DNA from: an uncultured Ruminococcus sp.
GTDB lineage: Bacteria > Bacillota > Clostridia > Oscillospirales > Ruminococcaceae
DNA length: 64,000 nt
Assembly (NCBI GenBank): GCA_902787825.1
Contig: CADAHS010000003.1
Location: 32,814 to 96,813 of the forward strand
Direction: 5' to 3'
A program made the translations under genes and the position numbers. The notes beneath the pieces are model-generated. The model saw only the letters and a list, made by a program, of their open reading frames with translations, did no database searches and was not told the origin of the DNA. Shown here one piece after another: positions 39,034-47,736 of this stretch. Every line of letters begins with the position of its first letter. The stretch's first letter is position 1.

Positions 39034-40663
39034 TTTCGTCCCTCCTGACCTTTGGTATCACAACTCTTACGGTAGTACCCTCACCGACCTTGCTGGTGAT
39101 TATCATATCCGCATCGCACATCTCTTTAAGACGCTTTCTTGTGTTCTCCATTCCGATGTGCGAACGCCCATCGTCCTTCTTAGGTGCGTTCACATCAAAG
39201 CCTACTCCGTCGTCGGAAACAATAACCTCATAGGTATCGTCCGTTTCTCTTGTGGCTATTGTTACCGTTCCGCCGTCCTCAGCCATTCCCACACCGTGCT
39301 TGACGGCATTCTCGACTATCGGCTGTATGGACAGCTGCGGCACTTCAAAATCCGTCGCCTGTATATCATACTCGATATTAAGCAGATCATCAAATCTCAG
39401 CTTTTCGATATATAGATAGTTTTTCAGGTGGCTCAGCTCATGCTCAAACGGAACAGCTTTAGTCTGTTTCAGAGAGTCCATATTGCCGCGCAGATACTTG
39501 GAGAAAGCGATAGTTGCTTCCTTGGCGGTCTTGGGGTCAAGTTCACACATCATAGCGATAGAGGTCAGCGCATTGTAAAGGAAGTGCGGTCTTATCTGCG
39601 ACACCATTATTTTGACCTCGGCCTCGTAAAGCTCCTTCTGCGCACGCTCCTTTTCGGCTGCGATACGGGCTGTCTCCTTGGTATAGTGGTCGATCTCAAG
39701 GGCGAGGTCAGAAATAACATCTGCAAGGTAGCCTATCTCGTTTTTTGCCTTTATCTCATACATCTTCTTGACTATCTGGTTGGTGTCCTTGTTATCTGTG
39801 TAGTCGATGAGTGCTTCTTGTATCTTGGCGGTAGGTCTTATTGCTTTTCGGTTAAGGAAGAACAGCAGCACCAGCAATACGACCGCAATACCCGAAATAA
39901 GAATGATAATTGCTTTTTTGACGCTGCTGTCTATGCTGTCTTTAAAATCGTCCCACTTGTAGGTTATGCCCACGACTGCCCTTGTCTCTCCGCCAATTAT
40001 CACAGGCTTGTAGCCAATGTAGTAGTTGCCTTTGTTTGGGAAGTCGGTTGCCCTTTCAAAAACGATCTTATCCGAGCCCTGATCCAGCGCCTTTTTCAGA
40101 GCAGGGTGATCGGAAAGGTCAAACTCAAGATAGCTTCCCATCTTATCATCCTGCTCGTTTTTATTGAAGTCGATCAGTATAAGTCCACGATACTGCGGCA
40201 GCATATCCATAATGAACATACTGTCAAAGCTGCTGTTGCTTATGTTATTGTAAAGTATATTCTTTGTTCCGCTGAGGTACTGCTTTATATAGCTATATCG
40301 CATATCGTCGGGCATATTTTTAAACCAGCTGTATTCGTATTTGTTATCGGCATTCAGGTATTCCTTCTGTTTTTCCGATAATTCATCTGTCTCATCGCTC
40401 TTCAGGTCGATACGATATTCTTCCATATGCTGAAACATCCAATCCTTAGATTCCTGATCAAGGACTTCCCCCGAAACAAAAGGTATATAGCTCAGCGTAT
40501 TAGTCATCGAATCTTCGATATGGTCATTTTGCGCTTCAAGATAACCCTTGAGTGTGCTGCTGTATACAGCCCAGATCACCGCCGCCGTCATAAATGCAAA
40601 CAGCGGCAGAACTATCGCTATTATCTGTAACAGCAGCTTGTGTTTTTTTCTTTCCCTTTTCAC
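39014..40663 (-). CDS. Sensor histidine kinase (LytS/YehU-like)
   Basis: 549 residues. TM1 (about 10-33), an extracytoplasmic sensor (about 35-248), TM2 (250-271), HAMP-like linker (275-340), a short coiled coil, then the His_kinase section with the phospho-acceptor H360 in SQIRPHFLYNALTS and an HATPase N-box (IQPIVENAVKHGVGM). I chose GTG 40663. The longer frame to 40765 only translates a methyltransferase remnant out of frame. It phosphorylates the regulator encoded downstream. The signal is unknown but could be one of the nearby peptides. Confidence 0.85.
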   Translation of the reverse strand: MKRERKKHKLLLQIIAIVLPLFAFMTAAVIWAVYSSTLKGYLEAQNDHIEDSMTNTLSYIPFVSGEVLDQESKDWMFQHMEEYRIDLKSDETDELSEKQKEYLNADNKYEYSWFKNMPDDMRYSYIKQYLSGTKNILYNNISNSSFDSMFIMDMLPQYRGLILIDFNKNEQDDKMGSYLEFDLSDHPALKKALDQGSDKIVFERATDFPNKGNYYIGYKPVIIGGETRAVVGITYKWDDFKDSIDSSVKKAIIILISGIAVVLLVLLFFLNRKAIRPTAKIQEALIDYTDNKDTNQIVKKMYEIKAKNEIGYLADVISDLALEIDHYTKETARIAAEKERAQKELYEAEVKIMVSQIRPHFLYNALTSIAMMCELDPKTAKEATIAFSKYLRGNMDSLKQTKAVPFEHELSHLKNYLYIEKLRFDDLLNIEYDIQATDFEVPQLSIQPIVENAVKHGVGMAEDGGTVTIATRETDDTYEVIVSDDGVGFDVNAPKKDDGRSHIGMENTRKRLKEMCDADMIITSKVGEGTTVRVVIPKVRRDENENTVS

Positions 40664-40667
40664 CTTC

Positions 40668-40883
40668 TCACCCCGCGTTGAACTTATGATTTTTGTTTGC
40701 AGCTTTATGCCCCTTGTATTTAACGGGCTTTTCAAACTGGATATGCTCGTCAGCGTCATAAACACCCAGCACCTTTTGCAAAAAGCCTATCCAAAAGCGG
40801 TGAGTGTGCTGTTTTTCATCGCCCTGCCCGGCCCATTCCTTTGCAAATGCGGCAGCGGCTTTTTTCTATTCCTTTTCTGTCAT
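40668..40883 (-). pseudogene. N-terminal remnant of a large DNA methyltransferase
   Basis: ATG 40883 behind TAGGAGG begins MTEKE and hits an amber stop, then continues KKAAAAFAKEWAGQGDEKQH. After a frameshift follows FWIGFLQKVLGVYDADEHIQ and FEKPVK. This is the start of the large class I (type IIG-like) DNA methyltransferases (FW..LL..V.GV....I.FE..V). The rest is gone and the kinase gene now follows directly. Confidence 0.6.
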
Positions 40884-40914
40884 AACTATACCTCCTACAG
40901 AGATATTTTTAAAA

Positions 40915-40943
40915 ATTATACCATATCAGAGGCAGAATTTCAA
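40915..40943 (-). promoter_or_regulatory. Promoter reading into the two-component genes
   Basis: On the minus strand TTGAAA (40943-40938), 17 bases, TATAAT (40920-40915). It originally served the methyltransferase remnant and now most likely drives the kinase/regulator operon. Confidence 0.65.
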
Positions 40944-41174
40944 GTATTAACAGAATCACAAAGAATTATGGAAATAAAGAATCAAATAATATGCAAGAAT
41001 ATTGTACGAATACTTTTCGGTTAACAGCTGCACATTTTGAATCAAAAAGGCTGTAAGTTTGCATAATTTTATATAGAAAAGATTGTGCAAAACAACTGGG
41101 CGGCAAGTTAAATCGCCGCCCAACCGCAGGCAAGACAAAAGCCTGCAAACATCGTGTTTACAGGCTTTTCAGCT
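40944..41174. other. Intergenic with two GC-rich hairpins
   Basis: GGGCGGC / GCCGCCC (41099-41123) and AAAAGCCTG / CAGGCTTTT (41137-41169), the latter terminator-like. No gene seen. Confidence 0.45.
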
Positions 41175-41198
41175 TGGCGCCACCTGTTGGACTCGAAC
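41175..41198 (-). other. Orphan 3' end of a tRNA
   Basis: On the minus strand the sequence has the T-loop TTCGAGT, the T-stem half CCAAC, the acceptor half AGGTGGC and GCCA. The 5' part of a tRNA is missing (the matching GTTGG is replaced by T-rich sequence). This is typical for the non-functional side of an integration at a tRNA gene. Confidence 0.5.
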
Positions 41199-41280
41199 AA
41201 AAAACAGCTCGCAAACGACGTGTTTGCGAGCAGCTGTTATAGGGGAGCAGACAGATGACGGTCCGCCGTTGCACAAAGAA

Positions 41281-41496
41281 AACCGCCCTTGGATACTCTC
41301 CAAAGGCGGAATTGCGTGGTACACGCTGTGTACTATGCGGCAAACGGGACTTGAAGCGCTGCCGCTTGCCAAAATCCACGCATCTGCGGTGTTTCTGTGC
41401 CCGCTCCTGCGGCGATTCTGTCACAAGGGGCTATACCGTAACATCGTGCAGTATTGCGTAGTTTTATGCTAAAATAAAGACCAAACAAAGACCAAA
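41281..41496. repeat. Left end of an integrated element with tRNA-Leu attachment core
   Basis: 41281-41342 repeats 10607-10668. 41334-41354 (ATGCGGCAAACGGGACTTGA plus A) is identical to the 3' end of tRNA-Leu at 62322. 41365-41500 repeats 32340-32485 and ends with two arm-type sites AAAGACCAAA (41476, 41487; 11-bp period). Open frames across this block are spurious. Confidence 0.7.
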
Positions 41497-41581
41497 GTAT
41501 TGAGTCGCTGATTCTTGGTGAGAAATATAATGATATTAACAAACCTTCATTAACAGTGATAATTCATTTTGCTTAATTTTT

Positions 41582-42433
41582 CTATTGTTTATTGAACTCA
41601 TTCAAATATTCATTCCACGCTTTTGTATCTTTACTAAAATCCGAGTAGATGTAAAACAGAACAGCCTCAATATATTTCTTTTTCCCTTTTAGGAATGGCT
41701 TCTTAGGCATATTTCTGTAAAACTCGTTTATGTTGCATATGTTGTCATCATGCTTGTAATCATAGCTCCAAAGAAGCTTTGATTCACTTGGCTCTTCACC
41801 TATGAATTCATCATAATACTTGCTTTTCACTTTATATTTGGCGGGCCAGATGTTTGGGGTGTTTGAATAATCAAATGCATAATCATATAAGCACTTGTAA
41901 ATGTTTATTCCGTACTCATCATAGGTCTGCTTGATCCATAAATCGAGCTCATCAGTCATATGAACATATTTATACCAAGGAGGAAAAACTGCTTTTGATT
42001 TTTGATGACCTTTCAAAAACAGGCTTATCATTTCCTGCGTTCCGCTCATATAATCATATTTCTCTACAATGCTGTAATAGATCTTGTATGCTAATTCATT
42101 AAATTCTTTATCTGTTGTGAATAAGAAAAAGTAAGGATCATCCAGCTTATTCAAGATTATCCGGTCCATCCATTTACCATGCTCTATGTTGATAAAGACA
42201 AGCCAGTCAATGACCTCAGGAAAATGGTCACGTAAAGCCCTTCTGTATTTTTCAACCTTTTTCGCTTTAAGGGTAGTGAGCGGCTCCTGTTCTGCAGTAT
42301 CAATGTATTGATTGAAATATTCAAACACATAGTTTACAGAGGCTTTTGTATTTTCTGATCTCTGCTTCTTATCAAGCTCATTCATTCCATCTTCTTTTTT
42401 GCGTTTTGCAATGTATTCTTCAAGTTTAAGCAA
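41582..42433 (-). CDS. Hypothetical protein, element cargo
   Basis: 283 residues, soluble and rich in Tyr, Lys and Asp (DEFIGEEPSESKLLWSYDYK). I recognise no domain. The likely start is TTG 42433 with GAGGGTG six bases upstream; a GTG at 42442 overlaps that ribosome site. It has its own promoter (42463-42491) and is divergent from the RhuM pseudogene. AT-rich composition fits recent acquisition. Confidence 0.6.
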   Translation of the reverse strand: MLKLEEYIAKRKKEDGMNELDKKQRSENTKASVNYVFEYFNQYIDTAEQEPLTTLKAKKVEKYRRALRDHFPEVIDWLVFINIEHGKWMDRIILNKLDDPYFFLFTTDKEFNELAYKIYYSIVEKYDYMSGTQEMISLFLKGHQKSKAVFPPWYKYVHMTDELDLWIKQTYDEYGINIYKCLYDYAFDYSNTPNIWPAKYKVKSKYYDEFIGEEPSESKLLWSYDYKHDDNICNINEFYRNMPKKPFLKGKKKYIEAVLFYIYSDFSKDTKAWNEYLNEFNKQ

Positions 42434-42462
42434 AGTGATCACCCTCTTTATATGATGCTACC

Positions 42463-42491
42463 AGTATATCACCTTCCACCGTAAAATGCAA
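42463..42491 (-). promoter_or_regulatory. Promoter of the hypothetical cargo gene
   Basis: On the minus strand TTGCAT (42491-42486), 17 bases, TATACT (42468-42463). Confidence 0.6.
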
Positions 42492-42510
42492 ATATATGCG
42501 TTCTCAATAG

Positions 42511-42539
42511 TTGCATTATCCGCAAAAATATGCTACAAT
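42511..42539 (+). promoter_or_regulatory. Promoter of the RhuM pseudogene
   Basis: TTGCAT 42511-42516, 17 bases, TACAAT 42534-42539. Confidence 0.55.
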
Positions 42540-42586
42540 ACACTTGACCTAATATAAAGACCAAAATCAAGCGAGGTGTTACATAT

Positions 42587-43196
42587 ATGAGCGAAGAAAG
42601 GGTTGAAAACACACAAGGTGAAGTGATAATTTATCAGACTGATGAGGGCGATACTAAAATAGATGTTCGGTTTGTTGATGAAACCGTTTGGCTGACACAG
42701 GCTCAGTTAGTTGAGCTGTTCCAAAGCAGCAAAGCAAATATAAGCGAACACATCAAAAACATTTATGACGAGGGCGAACTTGATGAGGAATCAACTGTTC
42801 GGAAATTCCGAACAGTTCAAATCGAGGGCGACCGTTCCGTAACAAGGAACATTGTACATTACAATCTTGATATGATCATATCTCTTTGATATCTTGTAAA
42901 ATCCAAGATCGCAACCAATTTTCGTAAATGGGCGACCGAGCGCTTGAAAGAATACATGATAAAAGGCTTTACTATGGACGACGAGCGTCTGAAGAATCTT
43001 GGCGGCGGCAACTACTGGAAAGAGCTTTTAGATCGGATCAGGCAAGGTAAGCCATTCACAGGCAATAGAAAAAGCAAAACAGGAGTATAAAAAATTCACC
43101 GTTCAGAATCTTTCTCCTGTTGAAGAAGCATACTTGCAAACGATCAAAGAAATAGAGAACAAAGCAAAGAAAAACAATAAGAAGAAAAAGAACTGA
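42587..43196 (+). pseudogene. RhuM-family gene broken by a nonsense codon and deletion
   Basis: ATG 42587 opens MSEERVENTQGEVIIYQTDE and the RhuM core DETVWLTQAQLVELFQSSKA. At 42887 GGA (as in the intact ISLGYRVKS motif) has become TGA. The same frame continues KSKIATNFRKWATERLKEYM and then shifts near 43060 into EYKKFTVQNLSPVEEAYLQT, the family's C-terminus, with about 100 codons lost between. Not functional unless the 100-residue N-terminal piece acts alone. Confidence 0.8.
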
Positions 43197-43252
43197 TATA
43201 ATAATCACCAAAAAGCATCGTCACGGAATTATCTGCGGCGATGCTTTTAACA

Positions 43253-44278
43253 TTATTTCTGCTTCCTTCTCCACAGCACTACTGCTGTACAACAACCGAC
43301 AACAGATTTCGCACAAGACACAATTGCGAATCTTACAGCTGAAAAGCCTCCATACATTCTATTGAGCACAGAAGCACAGATCAGCACATTCCCACTATCA
43401 TTAAGAACAAACAGCGGCGTCACGCAGACGAGAAACGACAGCACGAAAGAGAACGTAACATTTTTGCAGGCAACGCTTATCGTACAAGCGGCGAGAGCGT
43501 AAAACACAAACGCAAGTGCTTTAAGCAATGCATCTGTAACGAAATAACCAAGCAAAGTCTTTTCACCGAGTGAATCTGTCAGCAACAGGTTGCCTGCTGG
43601 CTTGTCCGAAAAGTCAAGACCGTGTTTGTAGGCAAACACGCCGAGCCGAGCTGCACTCATCAGCAGCGACAGCACAAAGACCGCAAGCGTTACTGCGATA
43701 AGCTTTGCAAATGCAGTCTGCGTCCGACCTCGTTTTGAGGTGAGTATCTGCGCAAAGCTGCCGCTTGAAAACTCGCTGTCAAACGCAGGCACGACGATAC
43801 ACAAAAGTGCGATGAGCATTATGTAGTCATAGCTGTTATCGGCAAACAGATCAGCCCAGTCGGTGTCGCAGAAAACTTGCTTGTCATAGCCGCTGCACTC
43901 ATTGAGTTTCGCATATTTTTCACACAGGAACATTACGGTTTTTTCTTCGGCTTTGGCGATGCCGTGACGAGAGGTGAAATCGGAATACTCCTCTAAATCT
44001 ATCTCGCCGCTTTGGTACTTTTGCTGCATACTATCGTAATCAGCGATAAGCGTTTGTATCTCGGCAAGACGGGCATCAAGAAAGCGCATCTTTTCGCTCG
44101 TCAGCTCGCCCGAAAGCTGTGTTGTGTAGTGCTTGTAGACCTCATCGGAATACGGATGATCGTGAGCGGTCGGGACAAAGCTAAGCACTATCCTTGCGGA
44201 TATGGCGAGAGTAAATATCAAAAGAATATGCTGCAATTTCAGCAGCTTTTTCAGCTCGGCGAAAAGGACTTTACTCAT
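43253..44278 (-). CDS. ABC-2-type permease
   Basis: 341 residues. There is one helix near the N-terminus (about 18-38), a charged extracytoplasmic domain (45-150), then five helices (about 155-180, 195-220, 250-280, 285-305, 320-335). Motif SEFSSGSFAQILTSKRGRTQ matches the cytoplasmic loop of bacitracin- and lantibiotic-type ABC-2 permeases. ATG 44278 has GGGAG and overlaps the end of the ATPase gene. It pairs with the similar permease at 45137. Confidence 0.82.
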   Translation of the reverse strand: MSKVLFAELKKLLKLQHILLIFTLAISARIVLSFVPTAHDHPYSDEVYKHYTTQLSGELTSEKMRFLDARLAEIQTLIADYDSMQQKYQSGEIDLEEYSDFTSRHGIAKAEEKTVMFLCEKYAKLNECSGYDKQVFCDTDWADLFADNSYDYIMLIALLCIVVPAFDSEFSSGSFAQILTSKRGRTQTAFAKLIAVTLAVFVLSLLMSAARLGVFAYKHGLDFSDKPAGNLLLTDSLGEKTLLGYFVTDALLKALAFVFYALAACTISVACKNVTFSFVLSFLVCVTPLFVLNDSGNVLICASVLNRMYGGFSAVRFAIVSCAKSVVGCCTAVVLWRRKQK

Positions 44279-45137
44279 CGCTGTCACTCCCGAAATGGCT
44301 CATATAAACGTCTTCAAGGGTGACGCTCGACGGCTCCGCATTGTCGCTCGGCTTCTGATTTGAAACGGTGTGAACAAAGATTCCGCTGTCTCTTTTTTTG
44401 ATGTTCGCACAGCTGTTTTGCAGGATATATTTCTCCGCCTCACGCTCTGTCATCGGGATATCCCACACACAGCCATCGAGCTTTGCACAAAGGCTTTCCG
44501 AGCTGCCGCTGTCAATAATCCTGCCGTCTTTGAGCAGCAAGCAATCGTCGGAAATGCTCTCAATATCGGACACTATGTGCGTTGCAAGGATAACTATCTT
44601 ACCAAACCCTATCTGCGAAATGACATTGCGAAAACGCATACGTTCTTTCGGGTCAAGCCCTGCGGTCGGCTCGTCAAGGATCAGAATTTGAGGATCGTTC
44701 AAAAGTGCAAGTGCAATACCGAGCCTGCGTTTCATTCCGCCGCTGTAGCCCTTTATCTTCCGGTCTTTTTCGCCTTGCAGATTAACAAGCTCCAGCAGCT
44801 GCGCTATCCGCTTTTTGCTGCCGCCAACATCGCGCAGCACGGCATAGTATTCAAGCGTTTGCTGTGCCGTGAATGACGGATAAAACCCAAGCTCCTGCGG
44901 CATATATCCGAGCATCTCACGAAAAGATGCACCCATTGAAAAAACAGATCTACTGTCAAGCAAAATGTCGCCCGAGGACTGCCGCAAAAGCCCTGCAAGA
45001 ATGTTCATCAGCGTGGATTTGCCTGCACCGTTTGGTCCGAGCAGAGCGTGAACGCCGTTTGTGAGAGTGATGTCAAAATCAATAAGCGCCTGTTTTTTTC
45101 CGTAGCTTTTGCACAGCTTTTCAAACTGTAATTCCAT
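44271..45137 (-). CDS. ABC-2-type ATP-binding protein
   Basis: 288 residues. Walker A GPNGAGKS (34-41), signature YSGGM (about 136-140), Walker B ILILDEPTAGLDP. The extra C-terminal 70 residues are usual in BcrA/CcmA-like ATPases. It overlaps both neighbouring permease genes (TAATG upstream), making a tightly coupled operon of lipoprotein, permease, ATPase, permease. Such transporters often give resistance to cell-wall peptides. Confidence 0.92.
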   Translation of the reverse strand: MELQFEKLCKSYGKKQALIDFDITLTNGVHALLGPNGAGKSTLMNILAGLLRQSSGDILLDSRSVFSMGASFREMLGYMPQELGFYPSFTAQQTLEYYAVLRDVGGSKKRIAQLLELVNLQGEKDRKIKGYSGGMKRRLGIALALLNDPQILILDEPTAGLDPKERMRFRNVISQIGFGKIVILATHIVSDIESISDDCLLLKDGRIIDSGSSESLCAKLDGCVWDIPMTEREAEKYILQNSCANIKKRDSGIFVHTVSNQKPSDNAEPSSVTLEDVYMSHFGSDSDE

Positions 45138-46354
45138 TATACTGACCTCCTCGTTCTGCCGCTGATCTTATATCCAAAAATGACACACAAAGCACATATT
45201 GAAAGCGAGATACACACGCACGCTGACAGTCTGCTGACAGGGTGACCAAACAGCGAAAAACAGTCAAACTTTTTGATGTATTCCTTGAAATTCAAAAGGC
45301 TCTGCGGCAGGAAAATTCTCAGCCTGTCATAGGCTGAAAGCACCGAAAGCGAAAACTTTTCTGCATTGTCTATCTTCACGAAAAGCACCATGTTCGCAAG
45401 CAGTCCGCCCGCACTTATCGGCAGCAGAATGATGTTTGATATCAGAGGTCGTTTTACAAGTGCGGTGACAAAAGTGCACAGCGAAATTATCGTGACATAC
45501 GCAAGCACTTTGATCAGAAATTTGAACAGGTAAAACTGCGCTATGCTCATCGCATACGGACAGTATTCGTACATTTGTATTTGCTGGATAGGCAGAGAGA
45601 GATTTTTCAGTCCAAACACGCAAGCGCCCATTACAAGCTCAATAATCGCCTGCACCGCCAGCACGCCCACAGCAACAGTTACGACCGCAAAATACTTTTT
45701 GAAAAACAGGCTTTGCACCGTCTTTTTGCTCGTGTTCACCGTGCGGTATGCACCTGATGAATACTCGCACGAAAACAGCCGCACAGTCATCAGCACACAC
45801 AGGGCTATCATCACATATTCCCACATTGAATAGTTGAAAATGCTGTATCTGATGTCGGGCGAAATGCCTGTGCTTTCAAGCTTCAGGTCAACACGTCGGT
45901 TGTAAAGCTCTATTGCCTTCTCATTGGCGGCAATAAGGTATGTATCGGGATTTGACTTCTTTTTTTCAGTGCTGTTCTGATAGATCATTCCCTTGATAAG
46001 CTCACGCCTGTCCTGCTCAAATCCCGTGCGTACATAGCTCATCAGGTCTATCGTTTTGCCTATTGCCGAAAGATCGCCGACTGCATATTCGCTGTACCTT
46101 CCGCTGTAACTCTGAGAGTTTTCTCCAAGCCCGTTTTTAAAGATGTCGCCTTGCATATCTGTCAGATCATTGATAGTCAGATCGTTTTGCACAGCATCGG
46201 CAAGTGCGGCTTCATAAGCCCTATTCGTCTCACGGTTATTTGCTGCGCTGCCCCACACCTCACGCAGCGGCAGAAATGCCATATAGCCAAAGGTCAGTAT
46301 AAGCACAAGCCACATCAGCTTTGATGAGAAAAGCTTTTTGAATTCATATTTCAT
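45137..46354 (-). CDS. ABC-2-type permease
   Basis: 405 residues with an N-terminal helix (about 15-30), a large extracytoplasmic domain (35-185) and five C-terminal helices. The loop SCEYSSGAYRTVNTSKKTVQ is the ABC-2 counterpart of the motif in the 43253 permease. The start has GAGGTGG. It lies 8 bases after the lipoprotein gene and ends overlapping the ATPase gene. Confidence 0.83.
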   Translation of the reverse strand: MKYEFKKLFSSKLMWLVLILTFGYMAFLPLREVWGSAANNRETNRAYEAALADAVQNDLTINDLTDMQGDIFKNGLGENSQSYSGRYSEYAVGDLSAIGKTIDLMSYVRTGFEQDRRELIKGMIYQNSTEKKKSNPDTYLIAANEKAIELYNRRVDLKLESTGISPDIRYSIFNYSMWEYVMIALCVLMTVRLFSCEYSSGAYRTVNTSKKTVQSLFFKKYFAVVTVAVGVLAVQAIIELVMGACVFGLKNLSLPIQQIQMYEYCPYAMSIAQFYLFKFLIKVLAYVTIISLCTFVTALVKRPLISNIILLPISAGGLLANMVLFVKIDNAEKFSLSVLSAYDRLRIFLPQSLLNFKEYIKKFDCFSLFGHPVSRLSACVCISLSICALCVIFGYKISGRTRRSV

Positions 46355-46362
46355 AAGCCACC

Positions 46363-47589
46363 TCAGTAGGAAATTATACTGCCGTTCTGACCTTCGGGCT
46401 GATACCAGATGCCAAGGCTTATCGCCTCGTAATCAGCGGTGTCCTTCTTTATTTTGAAAAGAGCGTCATAGCATTTTTCACCCGTAACGTGAGAATATTC
46501 AGGCACATAGACATACTGTGAGCTTGGGCAGGACACAAAGGTCAGGTACGTCGGGTCTTTAACAGTGTACTTTTCACCGGTTTCGTAGGTCAGCTCAAGG
46601 TTTATCTTTTTGATCTCTCCCGACGCCTTATCAAAAATGTATGCTCCGTCCTCCTTGGTACAGTAGATGCTCTTATCGGTGACGAAAAAGTCAACGCCTA
46701 CACTCTCAATGAGCTGCTTTTCGCTCTGTCCGTCAAGGTCACGCCTGTATAATGTCCATTTATGGTCGCCAAGATACTTGTTATAATACACCCCGTCAGA
46801 GGTCGCCTGCAAGCGCACCGCCTTATCATCGAGCTTTGTGAGCTTGTGCGTTTTCATATCGTAATGCCACAGCTCGTAATTTTCATTGGTCATATAAAAA
46901 TGCTCACCGCTGACATCTGCGTACCACATCGGAGAATCACCGATGAGCACAGGCTCGCTCATCTGCTTCATAGTCTTTGCGTCAACGGTATAAAACCAGT
47001 TCTGCCCCATAATGTACAGCACACCGTCTCTGAACATATAGCCGAAAGCACCCTTGTGATCCGGTTCGAGCTTTGCGTCAAGGTCGGAATAATAGGTATT
47101 TTCAAACACAGCTCTGTCCTCGCCGCCTGATTTATAAAACAGCTTTTTGCAGTCACTTTGAGTGTACAGCGTATAATAATAGCCGCCGCTTGTCATTACG
47201 GGCGAGTTCATCGGCTGAAATTCAAGGCAGCCCTCTGAGGTGTTCTCGTCATGGGCACAGCCGGTAATATCACAAAAAGAGCTGATGTGCCCTGTGGCAA
47301 GGTCTATCTTTTTCTTTTCATCCGTCTGCCATATCATAAATTCACTGCCGTTGAAATTATATCCGCTGTCAAGCAGTCCACGTCTGCGGTCATTTATCTC
47401 AACGGTATCACTGACCTCACGCTTCGCTTCCTTTTCAAGCTTTTCCTGCGTTTGGCTGACATCGACGTATCCGCCCTGTGAGCTGTCAGATGAGGAAATA
47501 TCCTTTTGTGAGCTGCTGCCTGATGAACAAGCTGTCATCAAAATAGCTGCGGAAATTGCAGTACTGATAATTCTTGCTTTTGTTTTCAT
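46363..47589 (-). CDS. Surface lipoprotein, beta-propeller-like (DUF5050-type)
   Basis: 408 residues with a lipoprotein signal (ISTAISAAILMTACSSGSSS). The mature part repeats short units such as GGYYYTLYTQSDCKKLFY, DGVLYIMGQNW and SGEHFYMTNENYELWHYD, typical of beta-propeller DUF5050-like domains. First gene of the ABC-2 operon, so it may bind the substrate or sense the signal. It is transcribed from an ECF-type promoter (47609-47643) that matches the promoter of the divergent sigma gene. Confidence 0.78.
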   Translation of the reverse strand: MKTKARIISTAISAAILMTACSSGSSSQKDISSSDSSQGGYVDVSQTQEKLEKEAKREVSDTVEINDRRRGLLDSGYNFNGSEFMIWQTDEKKKIDLATGHISSFCDITGCAHDENTSEGCLEFQPMNSPVMTSGGYYYTLYTQSDCKKLFYKSGGEDRAVFENTYYSDLDAKLEPDHKGAFGYMFRDGVLYIMGQNWFYTVDAKTMKQMSEPVLIGDSPMWYADVSGEHFYMTNENYELWHYDMKTHKLTKLDDKAVRLQATSDGVYYNKYLGDHKWTLYRRDLDGQSEKQLIESVGVDFFVTDKSIYCTKEDGAYIFDKASGEIKKINLELTYETGEKYTVKDPTYLTFVSCPSSQYVYVPEYSHVTGEKCYDALFKIKKDTADYEAISLGIWYQPEGQNGSIISY

Positions 47590-47608
47590 GATACTGACCC
47601 CCTTTATT

Positions 47609-47643
47609 TATACTGACGCAGCAAGGCGGCAAAGCACTACACA
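47609..47643 (-). promoter_or_regulatory. ECF-type promoter of the lipoprotein/ABC-2 operon
   Basis: On the minus strand TGTGTAGTG (47643-47635), 16 bases, CGTCAGTATA (47618-47609). Identical boxes and spacing occur at 47684-47718 on the plus strand. Confidence 0.75.
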
Positions 47644-47683
47644 TTTTTCCGCTTGATTTTTATTTGCACAAAATCTATAATGA

Positions 47684-47718
47684 TGTGTAGTGTGGACGAT
47701 ATCTTTTACGTCAGTATA
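47684..47718 (+). promoter_or_regulatory. ECF-type promoter of the sigma/anti-sigma genes
   Basis: TGTGTAGTG (47684-47692), 16 bases, CGTCAGTATA (47709-47718), directly before the ribosome site of the sigma gene. It implies autoregulation. Confidence 0.75.
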
Positions 47719-47736
47719 AGTGAGGAGGTGTGACAG

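Noticed and set aside
39428-40381. 317-aa plus-strand ORF opposite the kinase gene
   Set aside because: It is antisense to a well-supported histidine kinase, has no family motifs and is explained by codon bias of the opposite strand.
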